The position numbers and the translations under genes were made by a program. Below the pieces are notes generated by a model, which saw only the letters and a list, made by a program, of their open reading frames with translations, made no database searches and was not told the origin of the DNA. A stretch of 64,000 nt of DNA from Phycisphaeraceae bacterium (GTDB taxonomy: Bacteria > Planctomycetota > Phycisphaerae > Phycisphaerales > UBA1924): positions 1 to 64,000 of the forward strand of contig JAHBXD010000002.1 in assembly GCA_019636695.1 (NCBI GenBank), in the 5' to 3' direction. Below are positions 49,783-58,620 of the stretch, piece after piece; position 1 is the stretch's first letter, and the number at the start of each line of letters is the position of its first letter.

Positions 49783-51632
49783 CGGTGCTGCTTGTACGCC
49801 GGCCTGGGGAAAGTGATTTTGATCGGCTGCCTGTAAATCGGATGAGTGACCACCAGATCGCCCTTGTCAAGGCGCGTGAGGTGCATCTTGACGTCGTCAT
49901 TGAGGAAGCGGTAGCTCGACTGCGTGAGCTCAGTCGGGGCGGTGCGGCCGAGTACCTTGGTGGCGGCATTGCCGATGATCCGATCGTGGACCGCGCTGGC
50001 AAACTGCTGGGCTGACATGAGCACGACCCCCAGCGAGCGACCACGCTCGCTGATCTCCAGCAGGTCCTCCAAAATCGGAGACTTCTTGCCGCGGTCGGAC
50101 GGAGCGTACTTGTTCAGTTCGTCCACGAAGATAATCACCTTCTTCGGCGGCTCGTAGTTCTGCTCATCGAAGTCACCAAGGTCCATCCCCATCTCCCCCG
50201 CGCCCGAGAACACGCCGTAGATGGTCCGCACAACGTCCCCGAAAACGAGCATCTGCTCGTTGTCGTGGAGCTTGGCGATGTCAACGACGTAGGTGTGACC
50301 GCCCTGGATTCTGCTCAGGACATCTCGCACGGTGACCCATGCTTGATTCCGCTTGTCAACAAAGAGGCCCGTCGTCCGGTGATAGACTGCCTTTCGGAGG
50401 TAGCGGAAGAACCGCTGGATCGATCGTGGTTGAATGGCGCCTGGGGCCTGCGCCTGCCCGTTTGCCCATTGGGTCAACGGACTGTTGTTGATGAGGTCCT
50501 GCCAGGTGCGGACCCGTTGCCAGGGCTGGCTGTTGCCCTCCAGCCCCTCGCGGACGATGCCCACGATGGCGTCGAGAACCCCGTACTCGTCCGGAATGTC
50601 CGCAAGCATGGCATCGAGCTTGTCGATGCAGTCCCTCAGCTCGTAGGCAAAGATCTTCGACTTCAGCAGATCTGGTTGTGGCGGATAGCAGTTGGCCCGG
50701 GCCGGATCGCGCTGACTATCCTTGCCGGCGGGCAGCAAGTAGGTCACGTTCCCGAATGGCTGCGGTTCCAGCCCCAATCGCCTCCAGAGCGCGATCTGGT
50801 CGGGGCCAAGGCCTCCATCGGGTGCTTCATCGATCGCGAGCAGGTCGTTGTACTTGACGTTCACCAGCACCACCGCGACGTCGCTGGAGCGAACGCGATC
50901 CTGTTGGCCGTTGATCCGTTTGTCCATCGTCTGCAGAATGGATTGGATGAGGAACATGACGTAGCTCGTCTTCGTCGCCAATCCCGAGATGCCGGAGATG
51001 TTGACGTGAGCGCCCTCCGGGCCGAGCACGTATTCCTTGTCGAGGAACGCGATGGCCTGAGTGCCGTTGCTCATCTCGATGAGGCCAGCGGGGACGCAGA
51101 TCGGGACTCGGCGCTCCTGCTCCTTCCTCTTCATGGTGTCTATGCCGAGCCCAGCATGGATGCCGTTCTCATCGGCGAACCACACGAGTGCCTCGTTCTG
51201 AACGGGCATGTAGGTCTCGGCCGTATTGGAGAGAACAGACACGTCAGCGACGTTCGTACCCTGGCGAGGCGTGTTCGGCTCAGCGATCAACTCGCCGAAG
51301 TCATTGGCGATGTAGTTGGACAGATGGCTGGGCGCGTCCGTGCTGTGGTGGATGTTAGTGATAAGGCCGTACGTCGTGCTCGCGTCGAGGCTCTGTTTGG
51401 CTGCGACGATGTCGAAAGGATTGATCATCCGACCGGGTCTGAGCCAGAACGAGAACTGCTCGGACGAGTTTGGAGCACGCTCGGTAGCCGTCGCTCGACC
51501 GATGGCTTGGTCGGGCGCTTGCTCTGTCGCCGTCTGCGCGGGTGCTGGCCCGGGCGCGCCAGTGGGAGTAGCCTCGGCTCGTGCCTGTGCTGCTGCGGGG
51601 TCGGGAGTGGCGGGCTGGTCTTGGTTTGGCAT
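49779..51632 (-). CDS. herA: HerA-like ATPase/DNA translocase
   Basis: A 617-residue protein of the HerA/FtsK superfamily. A beta-rich N-terminal region (INPFDIVAAKQSL, GLITNIHHSTDAPSH) resembles the HerA barrel (HAS) domain. A P-loop-like VNISGISGLATKTSYVMF lies at about 205-222 and Walker B VIIFVDELNKYAP at about 500-512. The C-terminal part has VVLMSAQQFASAV and the sensor-like NAATKVLGRT. HerA hexamers pump DNA for the NurA nuclease. ATG at 51632 has AAGGAA upstream; NurA is 17 bp before it. Confidence 0.83.
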   Translation of the reverse strand: MPNQDQPATPDPAAAQARAEATPTGAPGPAPAQTATEQAPDQAIGRATATERAPNSSEQFSFWLRPGRMINPFDIVAAKQSLDASTTYGLITNIHHSTDAPSHLSNYIANDFGELIAEPNTPRQGTNVADVSVLSNTAETYMPVQNEALVWFADENGIHAGLGIDTMKRKEQERRVPICVPAGLIEMSNGTQAIAFLDKEYVLGPEGAHVNISGISGLATKTSYVMFLIQSILQTMDKRINGQQDRVRSSDVAVVLVNVKYNDLLAIDEAPDGGLGPDQIALWRRLGLEPQPFGNVTYLLPAGKDSQRDPARANCYPPQPDLLKSKIFAYELRDCIDKLDAMLADIPDEYGVLDAIVGIVREGLEGNSQPWQRVRTWQDLINNSPLTQWANGQAQAPGAIQPRSIQRFFRYLRKAVYHRTTGLFVDKRNQAWVTVRDVLSRIQGGHTYVVDIAKLHDNEQMLVFGDVVRTIYGVFSGAGEMGMDLGDFDEQNYEPPKKVIIFVDELNKYAPSDRGKKSPILEDLLEISERGRSLGVVLMSAQQFASAVHDRIIGNAATKVLGRTAPTELTQSSYRFLNDDVKMHLTRLDKGDLVVTHPIYRQPIKITFPRPAYKQHR

Positions 51633-51649
51633 GGTTGAATGTTCCTTCG

Positions 51650-52810
51650 TCAACGCTCGACCGCTCTCCGCTCGAGCCCGGGCCACTTGATGCCGGCCTT
51701 CAGCACTTCGTCCGAGAAGAACCCGTTCTTGATGACTTGCTCCGCAAGATAGATGGGGTACAGGTGGGCATGCCACCGATTGTCTTTGCCGTGTGGTGTC
51801 ACACTGCGCTCTGCTACCATCGCCCGCGAAAGGCGATCGATGAGTGCCGAATCGATCATGGACCTTGACGGGTTGGGCAACTCGATCTTCATGACGCCCA
51901 TCATGGGGTACTCGAGGTGCCGCTGCTCGCGAATGCGCAGGTACCAGAAGACGACATGCCCGTCTCCGCGGGCGAAGGCCGCGGTGCGGTGCCCGACGCG
52001 AAGATTTGCCAGCAACTGGAAGAGGCTCAAGACCTTGGTCATGCCCCGGGACTTCAGCTCGAAGGACTGTTCCTTGCTGAAGTTCTTGATGACGCCAACA
52101 AAGCCTCGGTTGAACTCGTTGAGCTTGAATTCCTTGCCCAAGCCCCCATCGACAGCGATGTAGGCTCCGGTCGCATCGTGCTCTGCCAGCAGATCCTTGA
52201 GCAGCTCTCGCTCCAGCAACCGCATCTCCCAGTTGGCCTTGTGAGCCGCCCTCGACCGCGGCTCCTTATTCGGCCCGAACGCACGGCTGGTGTTGTGCGG
52301 GTCGTCCTCGTTTGTATCAACCAAGCCCATCGGGATCAGCGAGGCTGTCCCCTTGATCGCCGCCTCGGTCCTCGCCCACACCGGGTCGGACACCTGGGAC
52401 CTGTTCAAGAGCAGGACGATCCTCTTTCTGTTGTGAGCGGTTACAACATGGACGCGGCCATCGTTCTCGCGCTTGACTGCCGCGGCACCCAGCTGCGCGA
52501 GCAGCACCGGCGTATTTCGCTCATGCTCGACGAGCGTGCCTAGGAAGAAGGTCTTCACCGAGCCATCCACGAAGAACTGAAAGATGTGCTCCTCCGCTCG
52601 GGACAGCGGCGGCACCTCGACATACAGCCTGCCGCCCGGTGCCTCCATGACTTCGCTGACTCTCTTGTCGTCCTCCGTCCTGATGCGGTCGTAGTACTCG
52701 TCCACGTCGAACTGCTGAAGGTACTCCTGCGCCTGCCCGGTCGCTGGCAGGATCTCCGGGCCGTCCGACAGCGCCTCAAGGGCCGGGTGAAGTGGAGCGA
52801 ATGGGTTCAT
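51650..52810 (-). CDS. nurA: NurA-domain nuclease
   Basis: A 386-residue protein with the NurA catalytic core: FQFFVDGSVKTFFLGTLVEH (about 77-96) holds the first metal-binding Asp, and YIAVDGGLGKEFKLNEFNRG the second acidic strand. RAHLYPIYLAEQVIKNGF-like sequence near the end is the usual C-terminal block with its His (HAHLYPIYLAE). NurA dimers degrade DNA threaded by HerA. It overlaps the upstream methylase fusion by 4 bp (ATGA). In archaea the pair resects double-strand breaks; here, beside two methylases, a defence role is likelier. Confidence 0.82.
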   Translation of the reverse strand: MNPFAPLHPALEALSDGPEILPATGQAQEYLQQFDVDEYYDRIRTEDDKRVSEVMEAPGGRLYVEVPPLSRAEEHIFQFFVDGSVKTFFLGTLVEHERNTPVLLAQLGAAAVKRENDGRVHVVTAHNRKRIVLLLNRSQVSDPVWARTEAAIKGTASLIPMGLVDTNEDDPHNTSRAFGPNKEPRSRAAHKANWEMRLLERELLKDLLAEHDATGAYIAVDGGLGKEFKLNEFNRGFVGVIKNFSKEQSFELKSRGMTKVLSLFQLLANLRVGHRTAAFARGDGHVVFWYLRIREQRHLEYPMMGVMKIELPNPSRSMIDSALIDRLSRAMVAERSVTPHGKDNRWHAHLYPIYLAEQVIKNGFFSDEVLKAGIKWPGLERRAVER

Positions 52811-55800
52811 GCCTGCGCCCCCGGATTGCCAACGCAGTAACGAGTTCCCCGGCCGCGTCCTACTTGCACGAGGCGTCCATCCGCGACGAGCGCACGCACG
52901 AGGGGACGGAGCAAATCGACTCCTGCCGACAACGAGGCCGCGGCATCGGCGAGCGACGTCGGGCTTGGGCCGAACGCTGCAATGACCACATCAGCACTCA
53001 GTCCGTCGGCGTTGTTCGCTGTTGCTGCGAGCTCTCCATCAGCGTTTTCCGCTGCAGCCTCTCGCAGTGCTCTCAGATCCCCTTTCGTGAGTTCGTGCAT
53101 GCTCTCGGCGATCTGACTCAGCTCGTTCTCGCTAAGCATGTACACCGCGGCCACCGCAGCATCCAGTCGCGCCTCAAGGTCTGCAATCTCGGCGTCCGGA
53201 TGTTCCGCGACGCGAGCGTGAATCGCCCGCGAAATGTCGCCCACCTCACGATGTGCGGGCGTTTGCGGATTGAACCTGGGCACGTGGAGGTTCTCGAGGA
53301 TGTGCGGAGACCCAAAGCTCTTCCCTCCCGCTTGGGAATACGCGAGCGCCGCGAAGTTGAATGGCGTGCTGTTCATCACGCCCGCAAGGTAATGGGCCTC
53401 GTCGAGTGTCTCCACGGCGACCATCGCGTGCGTTTCCTGCGGGATGACGGGGCGACCATCCAACATCTCCACTACGGCGGCCCCGATGGGAGCAACCATC
53501 CGATGCCACACGACCTTGATCGGGGCAAGCGTGTATGCGCCGACATCGAACATCGAGTAGAACGGCCCGGATTCAATCGTTTGTCCGTTGTTCTCACGGG
53601 TGAAATACCGTTGAAAGGCCGCTCGTCGGCGGAGTGGCTCTTCGAAGCGTTTGAGATACCGGTGGGTTCGAGGCGACTCACGTTCCAATCGCGATTCCGC
53701 AATGCCCCGCTTGGTGGTTGGGTCTTGCACCAGAAGAATCTTCGCCGCAGGCCGAGCCTTCCACCGACGAACCTCAACTCCGCGCAGCAATGGGTAAAGG
53801 TGAAGTGCCTCGATATCAACTGTGACCTGCTCCACAGCCCGCCGAGCCCCATCAGTGATGTTCTGGACCACGACGATGTCGTCCGGCCGCTCATGCACGA
53901 TGCTAACCCAGTAGACGGAGTTTGCTCCCCCTGAGTTCACGCCGAGATGAGCCTCATACTGTGAGCGGCCGAGGAGGCGGGTTATTGCTTCGACCGCCGC
54001 CGGGCGAGCCGTCAGCCATGGCGAAGTCGCATCGTCTCTATTGACGGGGCGAGCGGCGAACGGGAGTCGCCGAGTCATCTCCAGCACTTCTGTCAGACTG
54101 GCATCCTGATCAACGGCCTGACGATGGGCCGTTTTCTGCCACAGGACGTATTCCACTGGGTACGTCATTGCGCGCCCCTTCTCCCACACGAAGGTGGCGG
54201 TCCGCGTGCTTGCCCCTTCGAACGCCTGGAAGTCGGTGAGGTCATGCACTCTCGCGACGCCCAACGTGATCACCGCCCCGGCGGCGCCATCCTGGAATCG
54301 AAAACGGCGGAACCCTTGACCAGCCCCGGCGGTCTTGAACACGCTCTGGGTGATGACGTACCCAAGCCGACCGCCGTGTTTCAGCAGTCGATCGCTGACG
54401 ACGTAACTCATCAGCATCGAGAGGTCCTTCTTGCCGCGCCCGAGGATGGTGTCCATGCCGCCGTGGGGAAACAGGCCGTAACGGACCCACAGTGGATGTG
54501 TGGCGCGGCGGTAGGCATCGGGGAGCGACTCCCACCCAATCCACGGCGGATTGCCTGCGATCACGTCGAACTCCCCCAAAAAGAGCGGCATGAACGCGTT
54601 CTGCAGGATGCGAGCCCAGATTCCGTCGAGTCCCTCGGCGTGTAGCGCCGTCAGTCGGCGGTACAGCGTCTGAAGGATGGACCGCGCGCCTTCGCCCTGT
54701 CCTCCACCCGACGCTCCCAGCCAATCCGGATCCGAGAGGTCGAGGGCCCCCCTCGTCCGATCCAGAAACACATCCTCCGCAACCTCCGCCGCGACACACT
54801 CCTCAAGGAGGTGGCATAGGGAATCGATCTGTTCGCGCCTGTTCAGCGTGCTCGGGATATCGAAGTCGCCGACCACCGTCTTGAGCTCATAGCGATCATG
54901 GCGGAAGAGGTCGCCGCCAGCTGCGGGCGTCAAGATAGAGTCGGCGAGATAGACCGGCAGATCGATTTCGGTGGTACGGTGGACGAGAAGATCACCAAGA
55001 GCCAGCACGAAGTTCGTTCTCGCGGCGATCACGGCGAGCGGATTGAGATCAATGCCCGCGATGTTTTGGAGCATAATATCGAGCGTTTCCTGCTCGTTCC
55101 TTCCATCTCGGAAGCACTTGTCCCTCAGCCGGCGAATGGCCAGGACGAGGAAGGTGCCGGACCCGCAGGCCGGATCGAGGAGGCGCGTCTCCGCATTGCC
55201 GTCGTAGCCGACCTCGTTCAGCACATGCTCCGCGAGCCAATCGGGCGTGTAGAACTCGCCGAGGTCGTGGCGCAATTCGCGCGGCATTAGACCGTGATAA
55301 AGGCGCTTGAGCAAGTCACGTGCCTGTTCGGGACTGACTTCGAGCGTGCCGGGGTCATAGTCCTTCAGCCGCTCCAGCAGCGTCCGAATGGCACGGGCCA
55401 CGTCGGCGTCCCAGGCGTCAAGGTACCACTTGAAGAAGTCCCCCTCGAGGAAATTCCGGATGCCGAGCGTGCGGAAGATTCCGCCGCGCTCCAGTTCCTG
55501 CATCTCGCGTTTCAGGTCATCGTCGCCGAGGTGGTACATGGACCCGAAGCGGGTGCCGAAACCCGAGACGAAGCGAGAAAGGGCGTAGTAGGCAATCAGT
55601 TTGATCAGAAGCGCGAAGTACGTGTGGACTGTGAAGAAGAGCCGCGGGGGATCGACGTTGCGAACGTCGAGGCCCATGCCCCGGGCAAACTCGCGAAGCT
55701 CCGGTCGGTTTCGAAGCGGGTGAGACTCCTCCTCGTATCCCGTCACCTCGCCGAAGAACGTCTGCCACTGCTCGAACAGCTTGTCAACGAGGTCCACCTG

Positions 55801-56433
55801 GTCGTCGTCGAGCGTGCGGGCCAGGCTCTGGTAGAGCGAACTGGCGATCCGCTGCGCGTAGATTGTGTTGCTGCCAAAGTCCTGGAGCAGGTTCTCGGGC
55901 AGGAGGGCCTTGCCAGAGGTGAGCGAAACCAGGAGCCGGAGGAAACGGGCGACGGACTGGTCATTGACCGGCTCCACCTCCGGGTCGGTCCAGTGGCCAT
56001 CGACCTTGCGGACGTAGATGAAGTAGCAGCCGTCGATGACGACGCCGATGAGGCGATGGATCTGCTGACGCTCGGCCCGGGCGACGCCTTCGACGTAGTC
56101 CTTGGCCTGCTGGATAGCGTGGGCCGTGGCTCCGTGATCGCAGTTGTCGCGCAGGCGCCCGGGCGCTTCGTACTCGATGACGAGGCGGTTGTACGTGGCG
56201 TCGGCGCGCCCGGTGGCGAGGGTGCGCTCCTCCCGTGCCAGCAGCGGGATATCGAGTGCGTTCGCCCACGGTTCAATCACCTGGGCGAAGAGCGACCGGA
56301 ACCTGGCCTCATTCCCCGGGTTCGCAGAGGCAGCCTCTCGAATCCGACGCGTGATCTCGGGCGCATCGCGGCCGATCCGCTCCCGTAGCGCCTCGATCCG
56401 ACTGGCCGCAGTTGGTGCCGCTCGTGCCGTCAT
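52807..56433 (-). CDS. PD-(D/E)XK-like/N6-adenine methylase fusion, type IIG-like
   Basis: A 1208-residue protein. The N-terminal region has GRADATYNRLVIEYEAPGRL (about 75-95) followed by AKDYVEG, the pattern of a PD-(D/E)XK nuclease, though the usual Lys is Glu here (EYE). The methylase has motif I DPACGSGTFLVLAI (about 419-432) and catalytic NPPWIGWE (about 626-633), for N6-adenine. DLGEFYTPDWLAEHVLNEVG precedes motif I, as in Eco57I/type I HsdM proteins. The C-terminal 400 residues are likely target recognition. It is coupled to wHTH and nurA by 4-bp overlaps. Confidence 0.86.
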   Translation of the reverse strand: MTARAAPTAASRIEALRERIGRDAPEITRRIREAASANPGNEARFRSLFAQVIEPWANALDIPLLAREERTLATGRADATYNRLVIEYEAPGRLRDNCDHGATAHAIQQAKDYVEGVARAERQQIHRLIGVVIDGCYFIYVRKVDGHWTDPEVEPVNDQSVARFLRLLVSLTSGKALLPENLLQDFGSNTIYAQRIASSLYQSLARTLDDDQVDLVDKLFEQWQTFFGEVTGYEEESHPLRNRPELREFARGMGLDVRNVDPPRLFFTVHTYFALLIKLIAYYALSRFVSGFGTRFGSMYHLGDDDLKREMQELERGGIFRTLGIRNFLEGDFFKWYLDAWDADVARAIRTLLERLKDYDPGTLEVSPEQARDLLKRLYHGLMPRELRHDLGEFYTPDWLAEHVLNEVGYDGNAETRLLDPACGSGTFLVLAIRRLRDKCFRDGRNEQETLDIMLQNIAGIDLNPLAVIAARTNFVLALGDLLVHRTTEIDLPVYLADSILTPAAGGDLFRHDRYELKTVVGDFDIPSTLNRREQIDSLCHLLEECVAAEVAEDVFLDRTRGALDLSDPDWLGASGGGQGEGARSILQTLYRRLTALHAEGLDGIWARILQNAFMPLFLGEFDVIAGNPPWIGWESLPDAYRRATHPLWVRYGLFPHGGMDTILGRGKKDLSMLMSYVVSDRLLKHGGRLGYVITQSVFKTAGAGQGFRRFRFQDGAAGAVITLGVARVHDLTDFQAFEGASTRTATFVWEKGRAMTYPVEYVLWQKTAHRQAVDQDASLTEVLEMTRRLPFAARPVNRDDATSPWLTARPAAVEAITRLLGRSQYEAHLGVNSGGANSVYWVSIVHERPDDIVVVQNITDGARRAVEQVTVDIEALHLYPLLRGVEVRRWKARPAAKILLVQDPTTKRGIAESRLERESPRTHRYLKRFEEPLRRRAAFQRYFTRENNGQTIESGPFYSMFDVGAYTLAPIKVVWHRMVAPIGAAVVEMLDGRPVIPQETHAMVAVETLDEAHYLAGVMNSTPFNFAALAYSQAGGKSFGSPHILENLHVPRFNPQTPAHREVGDISRAIHARVAEHPDAEIADLEARLDAAVAAVYMLSENELSQIAESMHELTKGDLRALREAAAENADGELAATANNADGLSADVVIAAFGPSPTSLADAAASLSAGVDLLRPLVRALVADGRLVQVGRGRGTRYCVGNPGAQA

Positions 56434-56642
56434 TCCTGCGCCTTCCCTTCACCGAGCCACCGATCAATCAACTCCTTGCGGAATCTCCAATGCTTCCCGA
56501 CTTTTTGACCAGGCACCTTGCCCTCCTGGGCGAGCTTGTAGAGGGATGACTTCGAGACCTGGAGATAGCGAGCCAACTCCTCAATCGTCATCACCGCCGG
56601 CGGCGGAGAAGGCTGCCTGCTCCGGAAGGGGGGACGGGCCAT
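56430..56642 (-). CDS. excisionase-like HTH, first gene of HerA-NurA operon
   Basis: A 70-residue protein with the classic helix-turn-helix/MerR-wing of excisionase-family proteins: MTIEELARYLQVSKSSLYKL then GKVPGQKVGKHWRFRKELID. It overlaps the methylase fusion by 4 bp. In restriction-type operons such a small HTH gene at the front usually acts as a control protein. The ATG at 56642 is chosen; MTIEELARY at residue 18 is an alternative. Confidence 0.8.
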   Translation of the reverse strand: MARPPFRSRQPSPPPAVMTIEELARYLQVSKSSLYKLAQEGKVPGQKVGKHWRFRKELIDRWLGEGKAQE

Positions 56643-56733
56643 GTCGTGGATAGTACCAGTTTCTGCCAGTTTGTGCTGGAGCCTGGGCCCTATCGGTGGG
56701 TTGCCGCTGGCGTTTCGCAGTTGACGAAGCGCA

Positions 56734-57162
56734 TCACCTTGCGCGACGACCGCCCCCCAATTCGCTCGTGAGAGATTCAAACTCCACCTTGGTGGCGGAG
56801 ACCGGGATTCGGAAAATGGTGGGGCGGCGAGGCATCGCCGACGCAACTACTTCGGGCCAGACTTTGACGGCCTTCCACGCAAACTCGGGCCACCTGAGAT
56901 CGAACCAGCCGCTGGCGAACAAAAAGAACGTGATCGGCAAGCCACGGAGGACCTGCAGTTCAGCCGGATTACGAAGGATGCGACCGTCGCCAGACAGGAC
57001 GACTGGAACCGGATCCCATGTCGCCACCGCAGACAGCCACTCCGTGTCCGGAGTGGTTCTTTCGAATCGGTCGTCGTGATAGATGACCGTATGGGTGCGG
57101 TCATAGTGACCCAGCATTCGGGCCAGAGCGATCGGCACATTGCGGTCGATGAAGAACTGCAT
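56734..57162 (-). CDS. PIN-like toxin candidate
   Basis: A 142-residue protein starting MQFFIDRNVPIALARMLGHY, the Asp-containing first strand of PIN-like (VapC45/DUF5615-type) nucleases. It also has PDTEWLSAVATWDPVPVVLS with GDGRIL, the usual D-x-D/E catalytic strand, and a C-terminal AWKAVKVWPEV. PIN toxins cut RNA. Its start overlaps the stop of the antitoxin-like gene (TAATG), and the pair is transcribed leftward. Confidence 0.8.
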   Translation of the reverse strand: MQFFIDRNVPIALARMLGHYDRTHTVIYHDDRFERTTPDTEWLSAVATWDPVPVVLSGDGRILRNPAELQVLRGLPITFFLFASGWFDLRWPEFAWKAVKVWPEVVASAMPRRPTIFRIPVSATKVEFESLTSELGGGRRAR

Positions 57163-57863
57163 TAGGCGGCATGTCCGGGGGCGAACTCGCCCTCGAACGC
57201 CACGGCCTGGTGGACCGATTCGGGCGATACATCGAAGAGGTCTGCCACGAGTTCCGCATCCTCGCCGTTGGCCCAGTACGCGCGTGCGAGCACGAACGTG
57301 GTCGTCCCCTCCGACGCGATGATCGGCTTGCCGAAAGCCCGCGCCGGGTCCAGCACAACGCCGGGGGCAATGTTCCAGCGGGCGGCCGTTTGGGTATCGT
57401 CGGCGTATTCGATCTGCTTCAGGTAAGGCTTCAGGATCTCGGGCATGGCTTTCTGGCCAGTCAGCACTTCGTGGAGGTGCTCGTCACCCACCTGGTCCAG
57501 CGTCTGCATGAAAATCGTGGTGCCGTCGGTAAGCAACCGGCGGTGGCTGAACGGATGCGGGGTGTCCAGTGACTCGCGCAACCGCGCATACACGCGGCGG
57601 ACCGTTTGGAAGGACACACCTTCGTCACGAAACCGTCCGACCACGAGGAGGTCGACCAGATCAAGGAAGGAAACGGCGTGCCGGTGCCCCACCGAAGGAA
57701 GATCGGTTTTGAACAGACGCCCGCGCCGGTCGTCCCCGGTTCCCGCGATCCAGCGACTGGCAGTCCGTACGTTCACCCGGGCGAAGCGCGACGCTTCGGG
57801 GATGCCGTATGATCCTGTGCCAACCAGCGTCTTCACCGCCTGCTCCTTCGGGACGGACATCAT
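57162..57863 (-). CDS. DUF433/VapB45-like antitoxin candidate
   Basis: A 233-residue protein from the ATG at 57863. The N-terminal part is a HTH (GIPEASRFARVNVRTASRWI), then VSFLDLVDLLVVGRFRDEGV, and the C-terminal DUF433 region has PIIASEGTTTFVLARAY then EDAELVADLFDVSPESVHQA. This order is that of VapB45-like antitoxins, which bind DNA and the PIN toxin. In-frame codons upstream to 57953 look less natural. It would be autoregulated. Confidence 0.82.
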   Translation of the reverse strand: MMSVPKEQAVKTLVGTGSYGIPEASRFARVNVRTASRWIAGTGDDRRGRLFKTDLPSVGHRHAVSFLDLVDLLVVGRFRDEGVSFQTVRRVYARLRESLDTPHPFSHRRLLTDGTTIFMQTLDQVGDEHLHEVLTGQKAMPEILKPYLKQIEYADDTQTAARWNIAPGVVLDPARAFGKPIIASEGTTTFVLARAYWANGEDAELVADLFDVSPESVHQAVAFEGEFAPGHAA

Positions 57864-58436
57864 AGGTGATCGGCCCGGCTGTCGCTCCGGCTTTGCGAAA
57901 CGCGGGGAATCCGAGGTGTCGGAGGCTTTGGCAACACGGGCGAAGGACCGCACTCGGACACCAAAAGAAAGTCTGTCTACCCTCGCGGCTGTTCCCGCGG
58001 GCGTGTCCTCTCGATCGCGGCGGGGAAGTACCTACGCCGCCCCGGCCCCACCCCGCTCGCGGCCGGCCCCGGCCAGACTTCGCCAGATTCGACAGACTTC
58101 GCCCAGCGTCCAGCATGGGCGGACTCTGGCGAGGCTGGCGAACTGTGGCGTGACGGAAGGGGGTGGACCCTCCCGGTCCGCGACCTCACGCCCGTCGGGC
58201 ACTCCGATTCCGCTCTCGACCGGCAGTCCCGCCTCACCGCGCCGGTGCGGACGCCTGCACCATCGCCGCGATGCCCGCCCGGACCGCCGCAGGTAGCGCT
58301 GGCCACGCCGCGACGACGGCGGCCAGGTCGGGCGGCAGCGGGGGTTCGGCGACCCGCGCTGCGATCGGCGCTGCGGGGGCGGGCGAGATGTCGCGTAAGT
58401 CCCCATGTTCTCGATGGTTACGCGATTCGCCCGGTT
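57864..58436. other. 573-bp region without a convincing gene, right end of element
   Basis: No frame here looks like a normal protein from a good start. On the minus strand, bases 58234-58500 are open for 88 codons across the att site. The first third is the antisense of the tRNA end, and the C-terminal part reads LPPDLAAVVAAWPALPAAVR, a motif I recall from proteins at the ends of planctomycete integrated elements. The plus strand near 58060-58150 has repeated GCCAGACTTCGCC-like motifs, possible integrase arm sites. Confidence 0.5.
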
Positions 58437-58483
<47 letters not shown>

Positions 58484-58486
58484 GAA

Positions 58487-58518
58487 AACGCCTCTGGCAT
58501 GATGCCGGAGGCGTTTTT
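58487..58518 (+). terminator. rho-independent terminator, probably of tRNA-Asp before integration
   Basis: AACGCCTC (58487-58494) pairs with GAGGCGTT (58508-58515); an inner GGC/GCC closes around ATGAT, and a T-run follows (TTTTT, 58514-58518). It starts 3 bp after attR. With the element removed it would lie right after the tRNA-Asp 3' end, where a tRNA terminator is expected. Confidence 0.82.
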
Positions 58519-58620
58519 ATTCGGACCTGCCTCGCGGCTCGTCCGTTGGCTAGAGAATGGCTAGGACTTGATCGCCCAGAGGGGGCGCGAAGTATTTCTC
58601 GCGCGGGTGGGGCCGAGAAC

